Below are positions 24,840-32,332 of a stretch of 39,454 nt of DNA, one piece after another. Location of the stretch: assembly GCF_900496965.1 (NCBI RefSeq), contig NZ_UFQB01000040.1, positions 1 to 39,454 on the forward strand, read 5' to 3'. Every line of letters starts with the position of its first letter. The stretch's first letter is position 1. Below the pieces are notes generated by a model. That model searched no databases. It saw nothing but the letters and a program-made list of their open reading frames with translations, and had not been told where the DNA came from. Both the position numbers and the translations under genes were made by a program. Source of the stretch: Achromobacter agilis (lineage in GTDB: Bacteria > Pseudomonadota > Gammaproteobacteria > Burkholderiales > Burkholderiaceae_B).

Positions 24840-24873
24840 ATATACAATAGTCGGCTTGCCCTATCCATGGCTC
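24840..24873 (+). promoter_or_regulatory. Possible promoter upstream of yajC
   Basis: The 113-base gap between tgt and yajC contains TATATACAATAG, a good -10-like hexamer (TACAAT) in an otherwise GC-rich area, about 85 bases before the yajC ATG. No convincing -35 was found. Confidence 0.4.
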
Positions 24874-24939
24874 GCGCGGGGATGGGCGCAGAAAAACATA
24901 AACACGACCCCCCAAACATACTAAACGCAGGAGAATTCA

Positions 24940-25281
24940 ATGTCCGTTATCGATACCGCCAGCCTCGTCGTGGCGCAAGCCGCCCCTGAAGGCAATGCGC
25001 TGATGGGCATGCTGCCCATCATCCTGATGTTCGTGATCCTCTATTTCCTGATGATCCGTCCCCAGATGAAGCGCCAGAAGGAACACCGCAACCTGATCGC
25101 CGCCCTGGCCAAGGGCGACGAAGTGGTCACCGCCGGCGGCATGCTCGGCAAGGTCACCAAGGTCAACGACAGCTACGTTACGGTGGAAGTCTCGGAACTG
25201 GCCGACAAGCCCGTCGAAGTGATCATGCAGAAGTCCTCGGTCTCGACCGTGCTGCCCAAGGGAACCATCAAGGCCCTGTAA
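24940..25281 (+). CDS. yajC: Sec translocase accessory subunit YajC
   Basis: A 113-residue inner-membrane protein with one membrane segment (MLPIILMFVILYFLMIRPQMKRQKEH, the YajC hallmark) and a cytoplasmic domain (LAKGDEVVTAGGMLGKVTKVND). It associates with SecD and SecF and the SecYEG channel. AGGAG lies 7 bases before the ATG. It is followed by secD after a 111-base gap with a hairpin. Confidence 0.97.
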   Translation: MSVIDTASLVVAQAAPEGNALMGMLPIILMFVILYFLMIRPQMKRQKEHRNLIAALAKGDEVVTAGGMLGKVTKVNDSYVTVEVSELADKPVEVIMQKSSVSTVLPKGTIKAL

Positions 25282-25330
25282 GCGTCCCAACGGAGCCCTT
25301 ATCGGGCTCTTGCGCTTGATGGCAAGTCCC

Positions 25331-25365
25331 GCCGCCCGCCGCGCCCGCCGCTCGGGCGGCCCTTT
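25331..25365 (+). terminator. Weak terminator or attenuator between yajC and secD
   Basis: GCCGCCCG (25331-25338) and CGGGCGGC (25353-25360) form a perfect 8-bp stem followed by CCTTTTATC. An additional GAGCCC/GGGCTC hairpin lies at about 25293-25309. The short T run suggests partial termination, lowering secD relative to yajC. Confidence 0.55.
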
Positions 25366-25392
25366 TATCACTCTCACATGAAGTAGCCGGCA

Positions 25393-27273
25393 ATGAACCG
25401 CTATCCTCTCTGGAAGTACATTACGGTCCTGATCGCGGTCCTCATCGGCCTGCTGTACACGCTTCCCAACTTCTACGGCGAGTCCCCCGCCGTCCAGGTT
25501 TCCAGCGCCAAGGCCACCGTGAAGGTGGACACCGCCATGCTGGGCCGGGTCGAGCAGGTGCTGGCTGACGCCAAGATCCCCAACGAAGGGGTCTACTACG
25601 AACAGAATGGCACGCTCGGCACCGTGCGCGCCCGCTTCACCTCGACCGACCTGCAACTGCAGGCCCGCGATCTGCTCGACCGGTCCCTCAACACGGTCGC
25701 CGGCGATCCCCATTACACCGTCGCCCTGAACCTGCTGCCCGCCTCGCCCACCTGGATGCGCGCGATGGGCTGGTTCGCGCCCAAGCCCATGTACCTGGGC
25801 CTGGACCTGCGCGGCGGCGTGCACTTCCTGCTGCAAGTGGACATGCAGGGCGCCCTGACCGCCCGCTACGATTCCCTGGCCGCCGACGTGCGCTCGGTGC
25901 TGCGCGACCAGAAGGTCAACGTGGCCGGCGTCGAACGCTCCGGCCTGGGCGTTGCCGCCACCTTCGCCAACTCGTCCGACCGCGACCGTGCCATCTCGGC
26001 CCTGCGCAGCCGCCTGCCCGACCTGGAGTTCACCGAACGCGAGGAAAACGGCAAGCCGCTACTGATCGGCGCCCTGAACCCGGCCGCAGTGACCCGCGTG
26101 CAGGATTCCGCGCTGAAGCAGAACATCAACACGCTGCACAACCGCATCAACGAACTGGGCGTGGCCGAACCGGTCATCCAGCAGCAAGGCAGCGACCGCA
26201 TCGTGGTCCAGCTGCCCGGCGTGCAGGACGTGGCCAAGGCCAAGGAACTGCTGGGCCGCACCGCCACGCTGGAAATCCGCATGGTCGACGACTCCCCCGC
26301 CGCGCAGGCCGCGCTGCTGGGCGGCACCGTGCCCTTCGGCCTCGAACGCTACAACGATCGCGACGGCCGTCCGATCCTGGTGCGCCGCCAGGTCGTCCTG
26401 ACCGGTGAAAACCTGCAGGACGCCCAGCCCGGCCGCGACTCGCAAACCCAGCAGGCCGCCGTCCACCTGACGCTGGACTCCAAGGGCGCGCGCATCTTCC
26501 GCGACGTCACCCGCGACAACATCGGCAAGCGCATGGCCATCCTGCTGTTCGAGAACGGCAAGGGCGAAGTGGTCACGGCTCCCGTCATCCGCAGCGAGAT
26601 CGCGGGCGGACAGGTGCAGATCTCCGGCAGCATGAGCTCCGAAGAAGCCGCCGACACCGCGCTGCTGCTGCGCGCCGGCGCGCTGGCCGCGCCGATGTCC
26701 ATCATCGAAGAACGCACCATCGGCCCGAGCCTGGGCGCCGACAACATCTCGAAGGGCTTCCATTCGACGCTGTACGGCTTCCTCGCCATCGCCGTCTTCA
26801 TCGTTTTGTACTACCACCTGTTCGGCGTGTTCTCGACCATCGGCCTGACCCTGAACGTGCTGCTCCTGCTGGCGCTGCTGTCCATGCTGCAAGCCACGCT
26901 GACGCTGCCGGGCATCGCCGCCATTGCGCTGACACTCGGCATGGCCATCGACTCGAACGTGCTGATCAACGAGCGCATCCGGGAAGAGCTGCGCGGGGGC
27001 GCCTCGCCGCAGCAGGCCATCCACCACGGCTTCGAGCGCGCGTGGGGCACCATCCTGGACTCCAACCTGACGACGCTGATCGTGGGCCTGGCGCTGCTGG
27101 CCTTCGGCTCGGGCCCGATCCGGGGCTTCGCCGTGGTGCACTGCCTGGGCATCCTGACCTCGATGTTCTCGTCGGTGGTGGGCGTGCGCGCGCTGGCCAA
27201 CCTCTGGTACGGCCGCAAGAAGAAGCTCACGTCGATCTCCATCGGTGAAGTCTGGAAACCGAAGACCAACTGA
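25393..27273 (+). CDS. secD: Protein translocase subunit SecD
   Basis: A 626-residue inner-membrane protein that, with SecF, uses the proton gradient to pull exported proteins through SecYEG. One N-terminal membrane segment (YITVLIAVLIGLLYTLPNFYG) is followed by a long periplasmic region with LGLDLRGGVHFLLQVDM and LHNRINELGVAEPVIQQQG. The C-terminal five-helix RND-type domain contains GFLAIAVFIVLYYHLFG and LGMAIDSNVLINERIREELR. Length matches the family. Confidence 0.97.
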   Translation: MNRYPLWKYITVLIAVLIGLLYTLPNFYGESPAVQVSSAKATVKVDTAMLGRVEQVLADAKIPNEGVYYEQNGTLGTVRARFTSTDLQLQARDLLDRSLNTVAGDPHYTVALNLLPASPTWMRAMGWFAPKPMYLGLDLRGGVHFLLQVDMQGALTARYDSLAADVRSVLRDQKVNVAGVERSGLGVAATFANSSDRDRAISALRSRLPDLEFTEREENGKPLLIGALNPAAVTRVQDSALKQNINTLHNRINELGVAEPVIQQQGSDRIVVQLPGVQDVAKAKELLGRTATLEIRMVDDSPAAQAALLGGTVPFGLERYNDRDGRPILVRRQVVLTGENLQDAQPGRDSQTQQAAVHLTLDSKGARIFRDVTRDNIGKRMAILLFENGKGEVVTAPVIRSEIAGGQVQISGSMSSEEAADTALLLRAGALAAPMSIIEERTIGPSLGADNISKGFHSTLYGFLAIAVFIVLYYHLFGVFSTIGLTLNVLLLLALLSMLQATLTLPGIAAIALTLGMAIDSNVLINERIREELRGGASPQQAIHHGFERAWGTILDSNLTTLIVGLALLAFGSGPIRGFAVVHCLGILTSMFSSVVGVRALANLWYGRKKKLTSISIGEVWKPKTN

Positions 27274-27326
27274 ACATCCGCGCGGGCGGCATAGCCGCCC
27301 GCCACCGATAAAGCCGAAGGCGAAAA

Positions 27327-28262
27327 ATGGAATTTTTCCGTATTCACCGCACCATCCCGTTCATGCGCCACGCGCTGGTGCTGAACATCATCAGCCTCGT
27401 CACCTTCGTGGCGGCGATCTTCTTCATCCTCACGCGCGGCTTCCACCTGTCGATCGAATTCACCGGCGGCACGGTCATGGAAGTCAACTACGCCCAGACG
27501 GCGCAGCTTGAAAACGTGCGCGGCGTCGTCTCCAAGCTGGGCTATACCGATTTCCAGGTGCAGAACTTCGGCACCTCGCACGACGTCATGATCCGCCTGC
27601 CCCTGCAGGAAGGCCAGACCTCGGCCACCCAGAGCGAAACCGTCATGGCCGCGCTGAAGGCCGCCGACTCCGGCGTCGAACTGCGCCGCGTGGAGTTCGT
27701 GGGCCCGCAGGTGGGCCAGGAACTGCTGCACAACGGCCTGATGGCGCTGCTGGTCGTGGTCATCGGCATCATGGTGTACCTGGGCTTCCGCTTCGAATGG
27801 AAGTTCGCCGTCGCCGGCGTGATCGCCAACCTGCACGACGTGGTGATCATCCTGGGCTTCTTCGCCTTCTTCCAGTGGGAATTCTCGCTATCGGTGCTGG
27901 CGGGGGTGCTCGCGGTGCTGGGCTACTCCGTGAACGAATCCGTGGTCATCATGGACCGTATCCGCGAAAACTTCCGCAAGTACCGCAAGGCGGACGTGCA
28001 GGAAGTCATCAACAGCGCCATCACGCAAACGATCTCGCGGACCATCATCACCCACGGCTCCACGCAGATGATGGTGCTGGCGATGCTGTTCTTCGGCGGC
28101 CCCACCCTGCACTACTTCGCCATGGCCCTGACCATCGGCATCTGGTTCGGCATCTATTCATCGGTGTTCGTCGCCGCCGCGCTGGCCATGTGGATGGGCG
28201 TCAAGCGCGAAGACCTGATCAAGCCCATCAAGAAAGAAGGCGAGGAAGGCGAAGCCGCCTGA
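27327..28262 (+). CDS. secF: Protein translocase subunit SecF
   Basis: A 311-residue partner of SecD. The first membrane helix is at about 14-34, then the periplasmic IEFTGGTVMEVNY. The five-helix core has GIMVYLGFRFEWKFAVAGVIANLHDV, LGYSVNESVVIMDRIRENFRK and GPTLHYFAMALTIGIWFGIYSS. It follows secD by 53 bases and ends 18 bases before a strong terminator. Confidence 0.97.
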   Translation: MEFFRIHRTIPFMRHALVLNIISLVTFVAAIFFILTRGFHLSIEFTGGTVMEVNYAQTAQLENVRGVVSKLGYTDFQVQNFGTSHDVMIRLPLQEGQTSATQSETVMAALKAADSGVELRRVEFVGPQVGQELLHNGLMALLVVVIGIMVYLGFRFEWKFAVAGVIANLHDVVIILGFFAFFQWEFSLSVLAGVLAVLGYSVNESVVIMDRIRENFRKYRKADVQEVINSAITQTISRTIITHGSTQMMVLAMLFFGGPTLHYFAMALTIGIWFGIYSSVFVAAALAMWMGVKREDLIKPIKKEGEEGEAA

Positions 28263-28280
28263 GCCCTTTGCCCTTGCCCG

Positions 28281-28310
28281 AAACCCGCCACACCAAGGCG
28301 GGTTTTTTTT
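28281..28310 (+). terminator. Intrinsic terminator of yajC-secD-secF
   Basis: AACCCGCC and GGCGGGTT pair around ACACCAA, followed by eight T. Confidence 0.95.
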
Positions 28311-28344
28311 GCGCGCGCGGATCGTTCGGGCAATGCCGCTTGAT

Positions 28345-28372
28345 CAACACATAAGTATGCGCTAATGTGTTG
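28345..28372. promoter_or_regulatory. ArsR-family operator over the arsR-type promoter
   Basis: CAACACAT (28345-28352) and ATGTGTTG (28365-28372) form a perfect 8-base inverted repeat with a 12-base centre holding the AT-rich TAAGTATGCGCTAAT. It ends two bases before the ATG at 28375, so bound repressor would block the promoter. Confidence 0.75.
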
Positions 28373-28374
28373 CC

Positions 28375-28689
28375 ATGATCGAAAACGACATTTTCAAGGC
28401 GCTGGCCGACCCGACACGCCGCGCGATCTTCGAAAAGCTGGCCACGGGCGGCATGAACGCCAGTGCCTTGCGCGCGGGCATGGAGATCAGCCAGCCGGCC
28501 ATGTCCCAGCATCTTGCGGTCCTGCGCAAGGCCAGGCTGGTGCAGGAAAGCCGGCAGGGCCGCTACGTCAACTATCAGGTCGATCCAGACGGCCTGGCGC
28601 ACATCGCCGGATGGCTGGCGAAGTACCGCGCCTATTGGCCCGCCCGCATCGACGCCCTGAACGCCTTGCTCAAGGACATGGACCAATGA
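28375..28689 (+). CDS. ArsR-family winged-helix repressor
   Basis: A 104-residue DNA-binding protein. IFKALADPTRRAIFEKLA is the classic ArsR start; ISQPAMSQHLAVLRKARLV is the recognition helix and turn; GRYVNYQVD is the wing. No metal-binding cysteine motif (no CVC) is present, so it belongs to the non-metal SdpR-like/AHSA1-linked branch. There is no Shine-Dalgarno sequence, and the operator ends two bases before the ATG, so the message may be nearly leaderless. Its stop overlaps the start of the SRPBCC gene (ATGA). Probably autoregulated. Confidence 0.93.
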   Translation: MIENDIFKALADPTRRAIFEKLATGGMNASALRAGMEISQPAMSQHLAVLRKARLVQESRQGRYVNYQVDPDGLAHIAGWLAKYRAYWPARIDALNALLKDMDQ

Positions 28690-29045
28690 ACGAGACCAAC
28701 GCCGAAAGCCGGCCGCAAGACATCGTGCTCGAATACGAACTCGATGCGCCCCCGGAGCAAGTCTGGCGCGCGATCAGCATTCCCGAGTTTCGCGAGCAAT
28801 GGCTGCCCGGCCGGGCCCTGGCCAGCGCCGAGCCCGTGGCCTCGACGCCCTCGGAGGAAGTCCGCTACCGGATGCGGGACGACGAACCGCCCTTCCTCGA
28901 AAGCCTGGTGACGCTCCAGCTCCGGCCCGCGGCCGGCGGAGGCACCGTCCTGCGCATCATTCACGCGCTGGCCGACGCGCGACTCGAGCGCGTCGTCCGC
29001 GGCGCCGCGAACGACGCCGGGCCCTTCCTCATGCGCGCGGCCTGA
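28686..29045 (+). CDS. SRPBCC (AHSA1-like) domain protein
   Basis: A 119-residue cytoplasmic protein of the START/SRPBCC ligand-binding fold: IVLEYELDAPPEQVWRAISIPEFREQWLPG is the typical first strand, helices and Trp. It is shorter than most AHSA1 proteins (about 140-150). Translationally coupled to the upstream ArsR regulator, a widespread pairing in which the ligand or role is generally unknown. Confidence 0.87.
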   Translation: MNETNAESRPQDIVLEYELDAPPEQVWRAISIPEFREQWLPGRALASAEPVASTPSEEVRYRMRDDEPPFLESLVTLQLRPAAGGGTVLRIIHALADARLERVVRGAANDAGPFLMRAA

Positions 29046-29088
29046 ACCTCGGCCGGGCGCGAAGCATCCGCAACACAGGAGATCGTCC

Positions 29089-29694
29089 ATGCAGGACGTT
29101 ATGCAATATGTGCCGATGGTCGTCGAGCAGTCCGGCCGCGGCGAACGGTCCTTCGACATTTATTCGCGGCTGCTGCGCGACCGCATCATTTTCCTGAACG
29201 GCGAGGTCAACGACGCCGTGTCCGCGCTGGTCTGCGCGCAGTTGCTATTCCTCGAATCGGAAAACCCCACGAAGCCGATCCATCTGTACATCAACTCGCC
29301 CGGCGGCGTCATCACCAGCGGCCTGGCCATGTACGACACCATGCAATACATCACGGCTCCGGTGCATACCCTGTGCATGGGAACCGCCCGCTCGATGGGG
29401 TCGTTCCTCCTCATGGCGGGCGAGCCCGGCGAACGCTGCGCGCTGGCCAACGCCAGCATCCACGTCCACCAGCCGCTGGGCGGTTTCCAGGGCCAGGCAT
29501 CGGACGTCCTCATCCACGCCGAGGAAATCCGGCGGACGAAGGACCGCGTCACCCGGGTCTATGCGCAGCACTGCGGGCGCAGCTACGAAGAGGTCGAGCG
29601 CACGCTGGACCGCGACCGCTACATGACCGCCGAAGAAGCGCTGGAGTGGGGGCTGATAGACCGGGTCCTGAAACGGCGAGAGTTCGGCGGCTGA
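29089..29694 (+). CDS. clpP: ClpP-family serine protease, solitary paralogue
   Basis: A 201-residue protease subunit of the Clp chamber. The catalytic triad is complete with family spacing: Ser102 (GTARSMGSFLL), His127 (HVHQPLGG), Asp176 (DRDRYMT). The N-terminal VPMVVEQSGRGERSFDIYSRLL, INSPGGVITSGLAMYDTMQ and GGFQGQASDVLIHAEEI are typical. The usual G-Q-A-A-S around the serine is G-T-A-R-S here, which places Arg next to the nucleophile. No clpX or tig adjoins it, so this is likely a second ClpP rather than the housekeeping copy. AGGAG precedes the ATG by 8 bases. Confidence 0.93.
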   Translation: MQDVMQYVPMVVEQSGRGERSFDIYSRLLRDRIIFLNGEVNDAVSALVCAQLLFLESENPTKPIHLYINSPGGVITSGLAMYDTMQYITAPVHTLCMGTARSMGSFLLMAGEPGERCALANASIHVHQPLGGFQGQASDVLIHAEEIRRTKDRVTRVYAQHCGRSYEEVERTLDRDRYMTAEEALEWGLIDRVLKRREFGG

Positions 29695-29697
29695 GGT

Positions 29698-29723
29698 GTC
29701 TGGCTGGGCTACCATAGCCAGAC
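29698..29723. other. Hairpin directly before the glyoxalase-like gene
   Basis: GTCTGGCT (29698-29705) and AGCCAGAC (29716-29723) form a perfect 8-base inverted repeat starting 3 bases after the clpP stop and ending one base before the next ATG. It replaces any ribosome binding site. It could end clpP messages, hold down translation, or be an operator. Confidence 0.75.
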
Positions 29724-29724
29724 T

Positions 29725-30402
29725 ATGAAACTCGCCATCGATCACCTCGTCATCGCCGCCGCGAACCTCGCCAGCGGCACCGAGTACGTCGCCGGATTGC
29801 TCGGCATCGCGCCGGCCGGCGGCGGCGCCCATCCGCGGATGGCCACCCACAACCGGGTTCTGGGCATGGCCGGCGGCCTCTACCTGGAGGTCATCGCCAT
29901 CGACCCGGACGCCGAGGCGCCCGCGCGGCCGCGCTGGTTCGGGCTGGATCAGGATGCCGTGCGCGCCCGGCTGGAACAAGGGCCCTACCTGGCCCACTGG
30001 GCGGCCCGCGTCGAAACCCCGCTGGACCTCACGCAAATGCAGGCCGAACATCCGGACCGTCTCGCCCCCGCCATCCCCATGTCGCGCGGCAGCCTGCGCT
30101 GGCGGCTGACGGTGCCTGACGACGGCAGCCTGCCCGCCTGGCGCGAAGCCGGCCACGCCGCCGGCGACGGCCTGCTGCCCACGCTGATCCAATGGGACGT
30201 GCCGGATTATCCCGGCGTGAGCCTGCCGCGCCATGACCTGGCCCTGTTGCAACTGACCGGCCGCCATCCCCAGGCGGGGCTGCTGCGCCAGGGCCTGGCC
30301 TGGATGGGCGCCGACCACCTGATCCACCTGGAACAGGCCGACGGCCCGCCCCGGCTCAGCGCAACAATCGAAACGGCGCAGGGCGTCAAGATCCTGGCCT
30401 GA
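29725..30402 (+). CDS. VOC/glyoxalase-like domain protein
   Basis: A 225-residue cytoplasmic protein of the glyoxalase-like (VOC superfamily, glyoxalase_3 type) fold. IDHLVIAAANLASGTEYVAGLLGI, GGAHPRMATHNRVLGMAGGLYLEVIAID is the first beta-alpha-beta-beta-beta unit with its His and Glu metal-ligand candidates (His7, Glu55-region). A second unit follows more loosely. Substrate unknown. No Shine-Dalgarno sequence; a hairpin abuts the start. Followed 28 bases later by alaX. Confidence 0.85.
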   Translation: MKLAIDHLVIAAANLASGTEYVAGLLGIAPAGGGAHPRMATHNRVLGMAGGLYLEVIAIDPDAEAPARPRWFGLDQDAVRARLEQGPYLAHWAARVETPLDLTQMQAEHPDRLAPAIPMSRGSLRWRLTVPDDGSLPAWREAGHAAGDGLLPTLIQWDVPDYPGVSLPRHDLALLQLTGRHPQAGLLRQGLAWMGADHLIHLEQADGPPRLSATIETAQGVKILA

Positions 30403-30430
30403 ACCTTACACATCATCCGGAGACCCACCC

Positions 30431-31165
30431 ATGCCCGCCCCCCGCAAGCGCTTCGACGAAGATCCCTACCTGGAACGATGCGACGCCACCGTAGTCGCGG
30501 TCGGCCCTGACGGCATCGAACTCGACGAAACCGTCTGCTATGCGCGCAGCGGCGGGCAAGCGGGCGACAGCGGCACGCTGACGCTGGCCGATGGCCGGGT
30601 GCTGGCCCTGGCGGACACGCTATACGCCGACGACCGCCAGCGCATCCTGCACGTGCCCGACGGCGACGCGCTGCCCCAGGTGGGCGAGCGCGTGTCCGTG
30701 GCCGTCGATTGGCCGCGGCGCCATCGGCTCATGCGCCTGCACACCTGTCTGCACCTGCTGGGGTCGCTGGTGCCCGCGCCCGTGACCGGCTGCAATATCT
30801 CGCCCGACTCCGCGCGCATCGACTTCGACCTGCCCGAATCCACGCTGGACAAGGCCGACCTGACCGAACGCCTGAACGCGCTGATCGGCTCGGACCTGGG
30901 CGTCAGCATCAACTGCATCACGCCGGAGCAATTGGCAGCGGAGCCGGACTTGGTGCGCACGGTGGGCGCCGCCCCGCCGGCCGGCACCAGCAGCATCCGC
31001 ATCGTCGAGATTCCCGGCGTGGACCGCCAGCCCTGTGGCGGCACGCACGTGGCCAACACAGGCGAGATCGGCGCCGTGGTCGTGACCAAGATCGAAAAGA
31101 AAAGCCGCAGCAACCGGCGCGTGGTGGTGAACTTCGCGGGAGAACCCAACCTTCCGCGTGTCTGA
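30431..31165 (+). CDS. AlaX-type alanyl-tRNA editing hydrolase
   Basis: A 244-residue stand-alone relative of the AlaRS editing domain, which removes Ser or Gly wrongly attached to tRNA-Ala. The zinc ligands are visible: His104 and His108 in RLHTCLHLL, Cys202 and His206 in QPCGGTHVANTGEIG. LDETVCYARSGGQAGDSGTL is the AlaX N-terminal barrel. It has no synthetase or C-Ala domain. The last residues (PNLPRV) and the stop are encoded by the repeat cluster that follows, so the native C-terminus may have been replaced. CCGGAG lies upstream of the ATG. Confidence 0.92.
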   Translation: MPAPRKRFDEDPYLERCDATVVAVGPDGIELDETVCYARSGGQAGDSGTLTLADGRVLALADTLYADDRQRILHVPDGDALPQVGERVSVAVDWPRRHRLMRLHTCLHLLGSLVPAPVTGCNISPDSARIDFDLPESTLDKADLTERLNALIGSDLGVSINCITPEQLAAEPDLVRTVGAAPPAGTSSIRIVEIPGVDRQPCGGTHVANTGEIGAVVVTKIEKKSRSNRRVVVNFAGEPNLPRV

Positions 31166-31195
31166 CAGCCCAATCTTCCGCGTGTCTGACACCCG
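31145..31195 (+). repeat. 51-base inverted repeat, left arm
   Basis: Identical over all 51 bases to the reverse complement of 31329-31379. It is made of two 24-base units (31144-31167, 31168-31191) that differ at CCAACCTT / CCAATCTT, plus a CCCG end. It encodes PNLPRV and the stop of alaX. Confidence 0.97.
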
Positions 31196-31328
31196 AGGAG
31201 ATGGACGCCGCCATACTCTGGCGCTGGCGGGTGTCTGACACCGGCCGTATCTGGACGGCTGTTCATTCAAAGTCAGCCGGTGTCAGACACCCGGGAAGAC
31301 TGTTTCGTGGTCGAAAGACCGTCTCATA

Positions 31329-31379
31329 CGGGTGTCAGACACGCGGAAGATTGGGCTGTCAGACACGCGGAAGGTTGGG
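31329..31379 (-). repeat. 51-base inverted repeat, right arm
   Basis: Perfect inverted copy of 31145-31195, 133 bases away. It is continued by a third, diverged 24-base unit (31381-31404, AGCATT in place of AAGRTT) that encodes PNAPRV and the stop of the PAP2 gene. Confidence 0.97.
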
Positions 31380-31382
31380 CTG

Positions 31383-32162
31383 TCAGACACGCGGAGCATT
31401 GGGCTGCCACCACTTCCATGGCGCGCGCAGCGGCCATTGGTACCTGGCGTCCAGCACGCGGGGCGCGAGCACATGGCCGACCAGCACCGCGATGCCCGCG
31501 GCCGTCATCACGTCGGACAGGTAGTGGTCCAGGTTGACCAGCCGGCTCATGGCGACCAGCGCCGCCAGCAGCAGAAAGACCCAGCGCCAGCGCGGCGCCA
31601 GGATGCCCAGCACCACGGCCACGGCGAACGCCGCGTAGGTATGGCTGGACGGAAATGAATTGAAGAGCTGCGCGCGGGAGAACGACTCGCCCAGCCCGTA
31701 AATGCCCTTTTCGAAGAAGAGTTCGGGCCGCGCCCGCGCCACCGAGCGCTTGAGCACCAGCACGACCAATCCGCCCACCGCCATGGTGGAGAGCATCAGC
31801 AGGCTACCGCGCGCCATGCTGGCGTAGCTCATGCGCACCGGATTGCTCCAGCCCCGCGCCAGCCCGACCAGCCCGATCACATAGAAGGCCAGCGCCACGC
31901 CGATATAGGGGCCGCTTTCTCCCAGTTCGCCGATCCACTCGAACGATTCGTTCACGCCCTCGGTCACCGACTGTTTGATCCAGATGGCCAGCGGCAGGTC
32001 TATCCATCGGGCGCAGGCGCCCGCGGCCAGCGCGAGCGCGCAGCCCAGCAACAGCCAGGTCAATGGCGAAAAGGGATTGTGGAAGCGGTCCCGGGCGGAT
32101 GCGCCTTTCGCGGCATCGATCGCGGGAGCGGCTACCGGAGGCGTCAGGGGGTTGGTGTTCAT
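31383..32162 (-). CDS. PAP2-family membrane phosphatase
   Basis: A 259-residue inner-membrane protein with about five to six membrane segments and the three acid-phosphatase motifs: KRSVARARP (Lys138-x6-Arg-Pro), PSSH (171-174, with Ser in place of the common Gly) and SRLVNLDHYLSD (Ser206-Arg-x5-His213-x3-Asp217). Such enzymes remove phosphate from lipid phosphates, for example undecaprenyl pyrophosphate or phosphatidic acid; the substrate here is open. The last six residues (PNAPRV) and the stop come from the repeat cluster, like those of convergent alaX. It is divergent from miaB. Confidence 0.92.
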   Translation of the reverse strand: MNTNPLTPPVAAPAIDAAKGASARDRFHNPFSPLTWLLLGCALALAAGACARWIDLPLAIWIKQSVTEGVNESFEWIGELGESGPYIGVALAFYVIGLVGLARGWSNPVRMSYASMARGSLLMLSTMAVGGLVVLVLKRSVARARPELFFEKGIYGLGESFSRAQLFNSFPSSHTYAAFAVAVVLGILAPRWRWVFLLLAALVAMSRLVNLDHYLSDVMTAAGIAVLVGHVLAPRVLDARYQWPLRAPWKWWQPNAPRV

Positions 32163-32332
32163 CGGTGCCGCATCAGGAGAATGAGAAATATTACTGGAGT
32201 CTGAATCCCAGTCAGATCGCTATCGTAACGGCCGCGGCGCGCAAGACCAAGAAACAAATTTCACGCAGGGGTTAAAATTCGCCGTTTCCCATCCTCCAGC
32301 CCCCGGGATCTACACCCGTCACGGCGACCATC

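Larger units (their letters stand above)
31144..31404. repeat. Palindromic repeat cluster (BIME-like) between convergent genes
   Basis: Seven copies of the core GTGTCTGACA or its complement TGTCAGACAC start at 31158, 31182, 31231, 31281, 31333, 31357 and 31381, at steps of about 24 or 50 bases. The first three point one way, the last four the other, so the cluster is symmetrical about 31260. The two inner copies (31228-31245 and 31276-31293) are perfect 18-base inverted repeats of each other, and each contains the 13-base palindrome GGTGTCTGACACC. Between cores are small hairpins, such as GGTC-GAAA-GACC at 31309-31320. The ends overlap the 3' ends of alaX and the PAP2 gene. Confidence 0.95.

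Noticed and set aside
31333..31404. Three 24-base direct repeats resembling a tiny CRISPR array
   Set aside because: The units are contiguous with no spacers, no cas genes are present, and the same unit occurs inverted on the other side of the palindrome.
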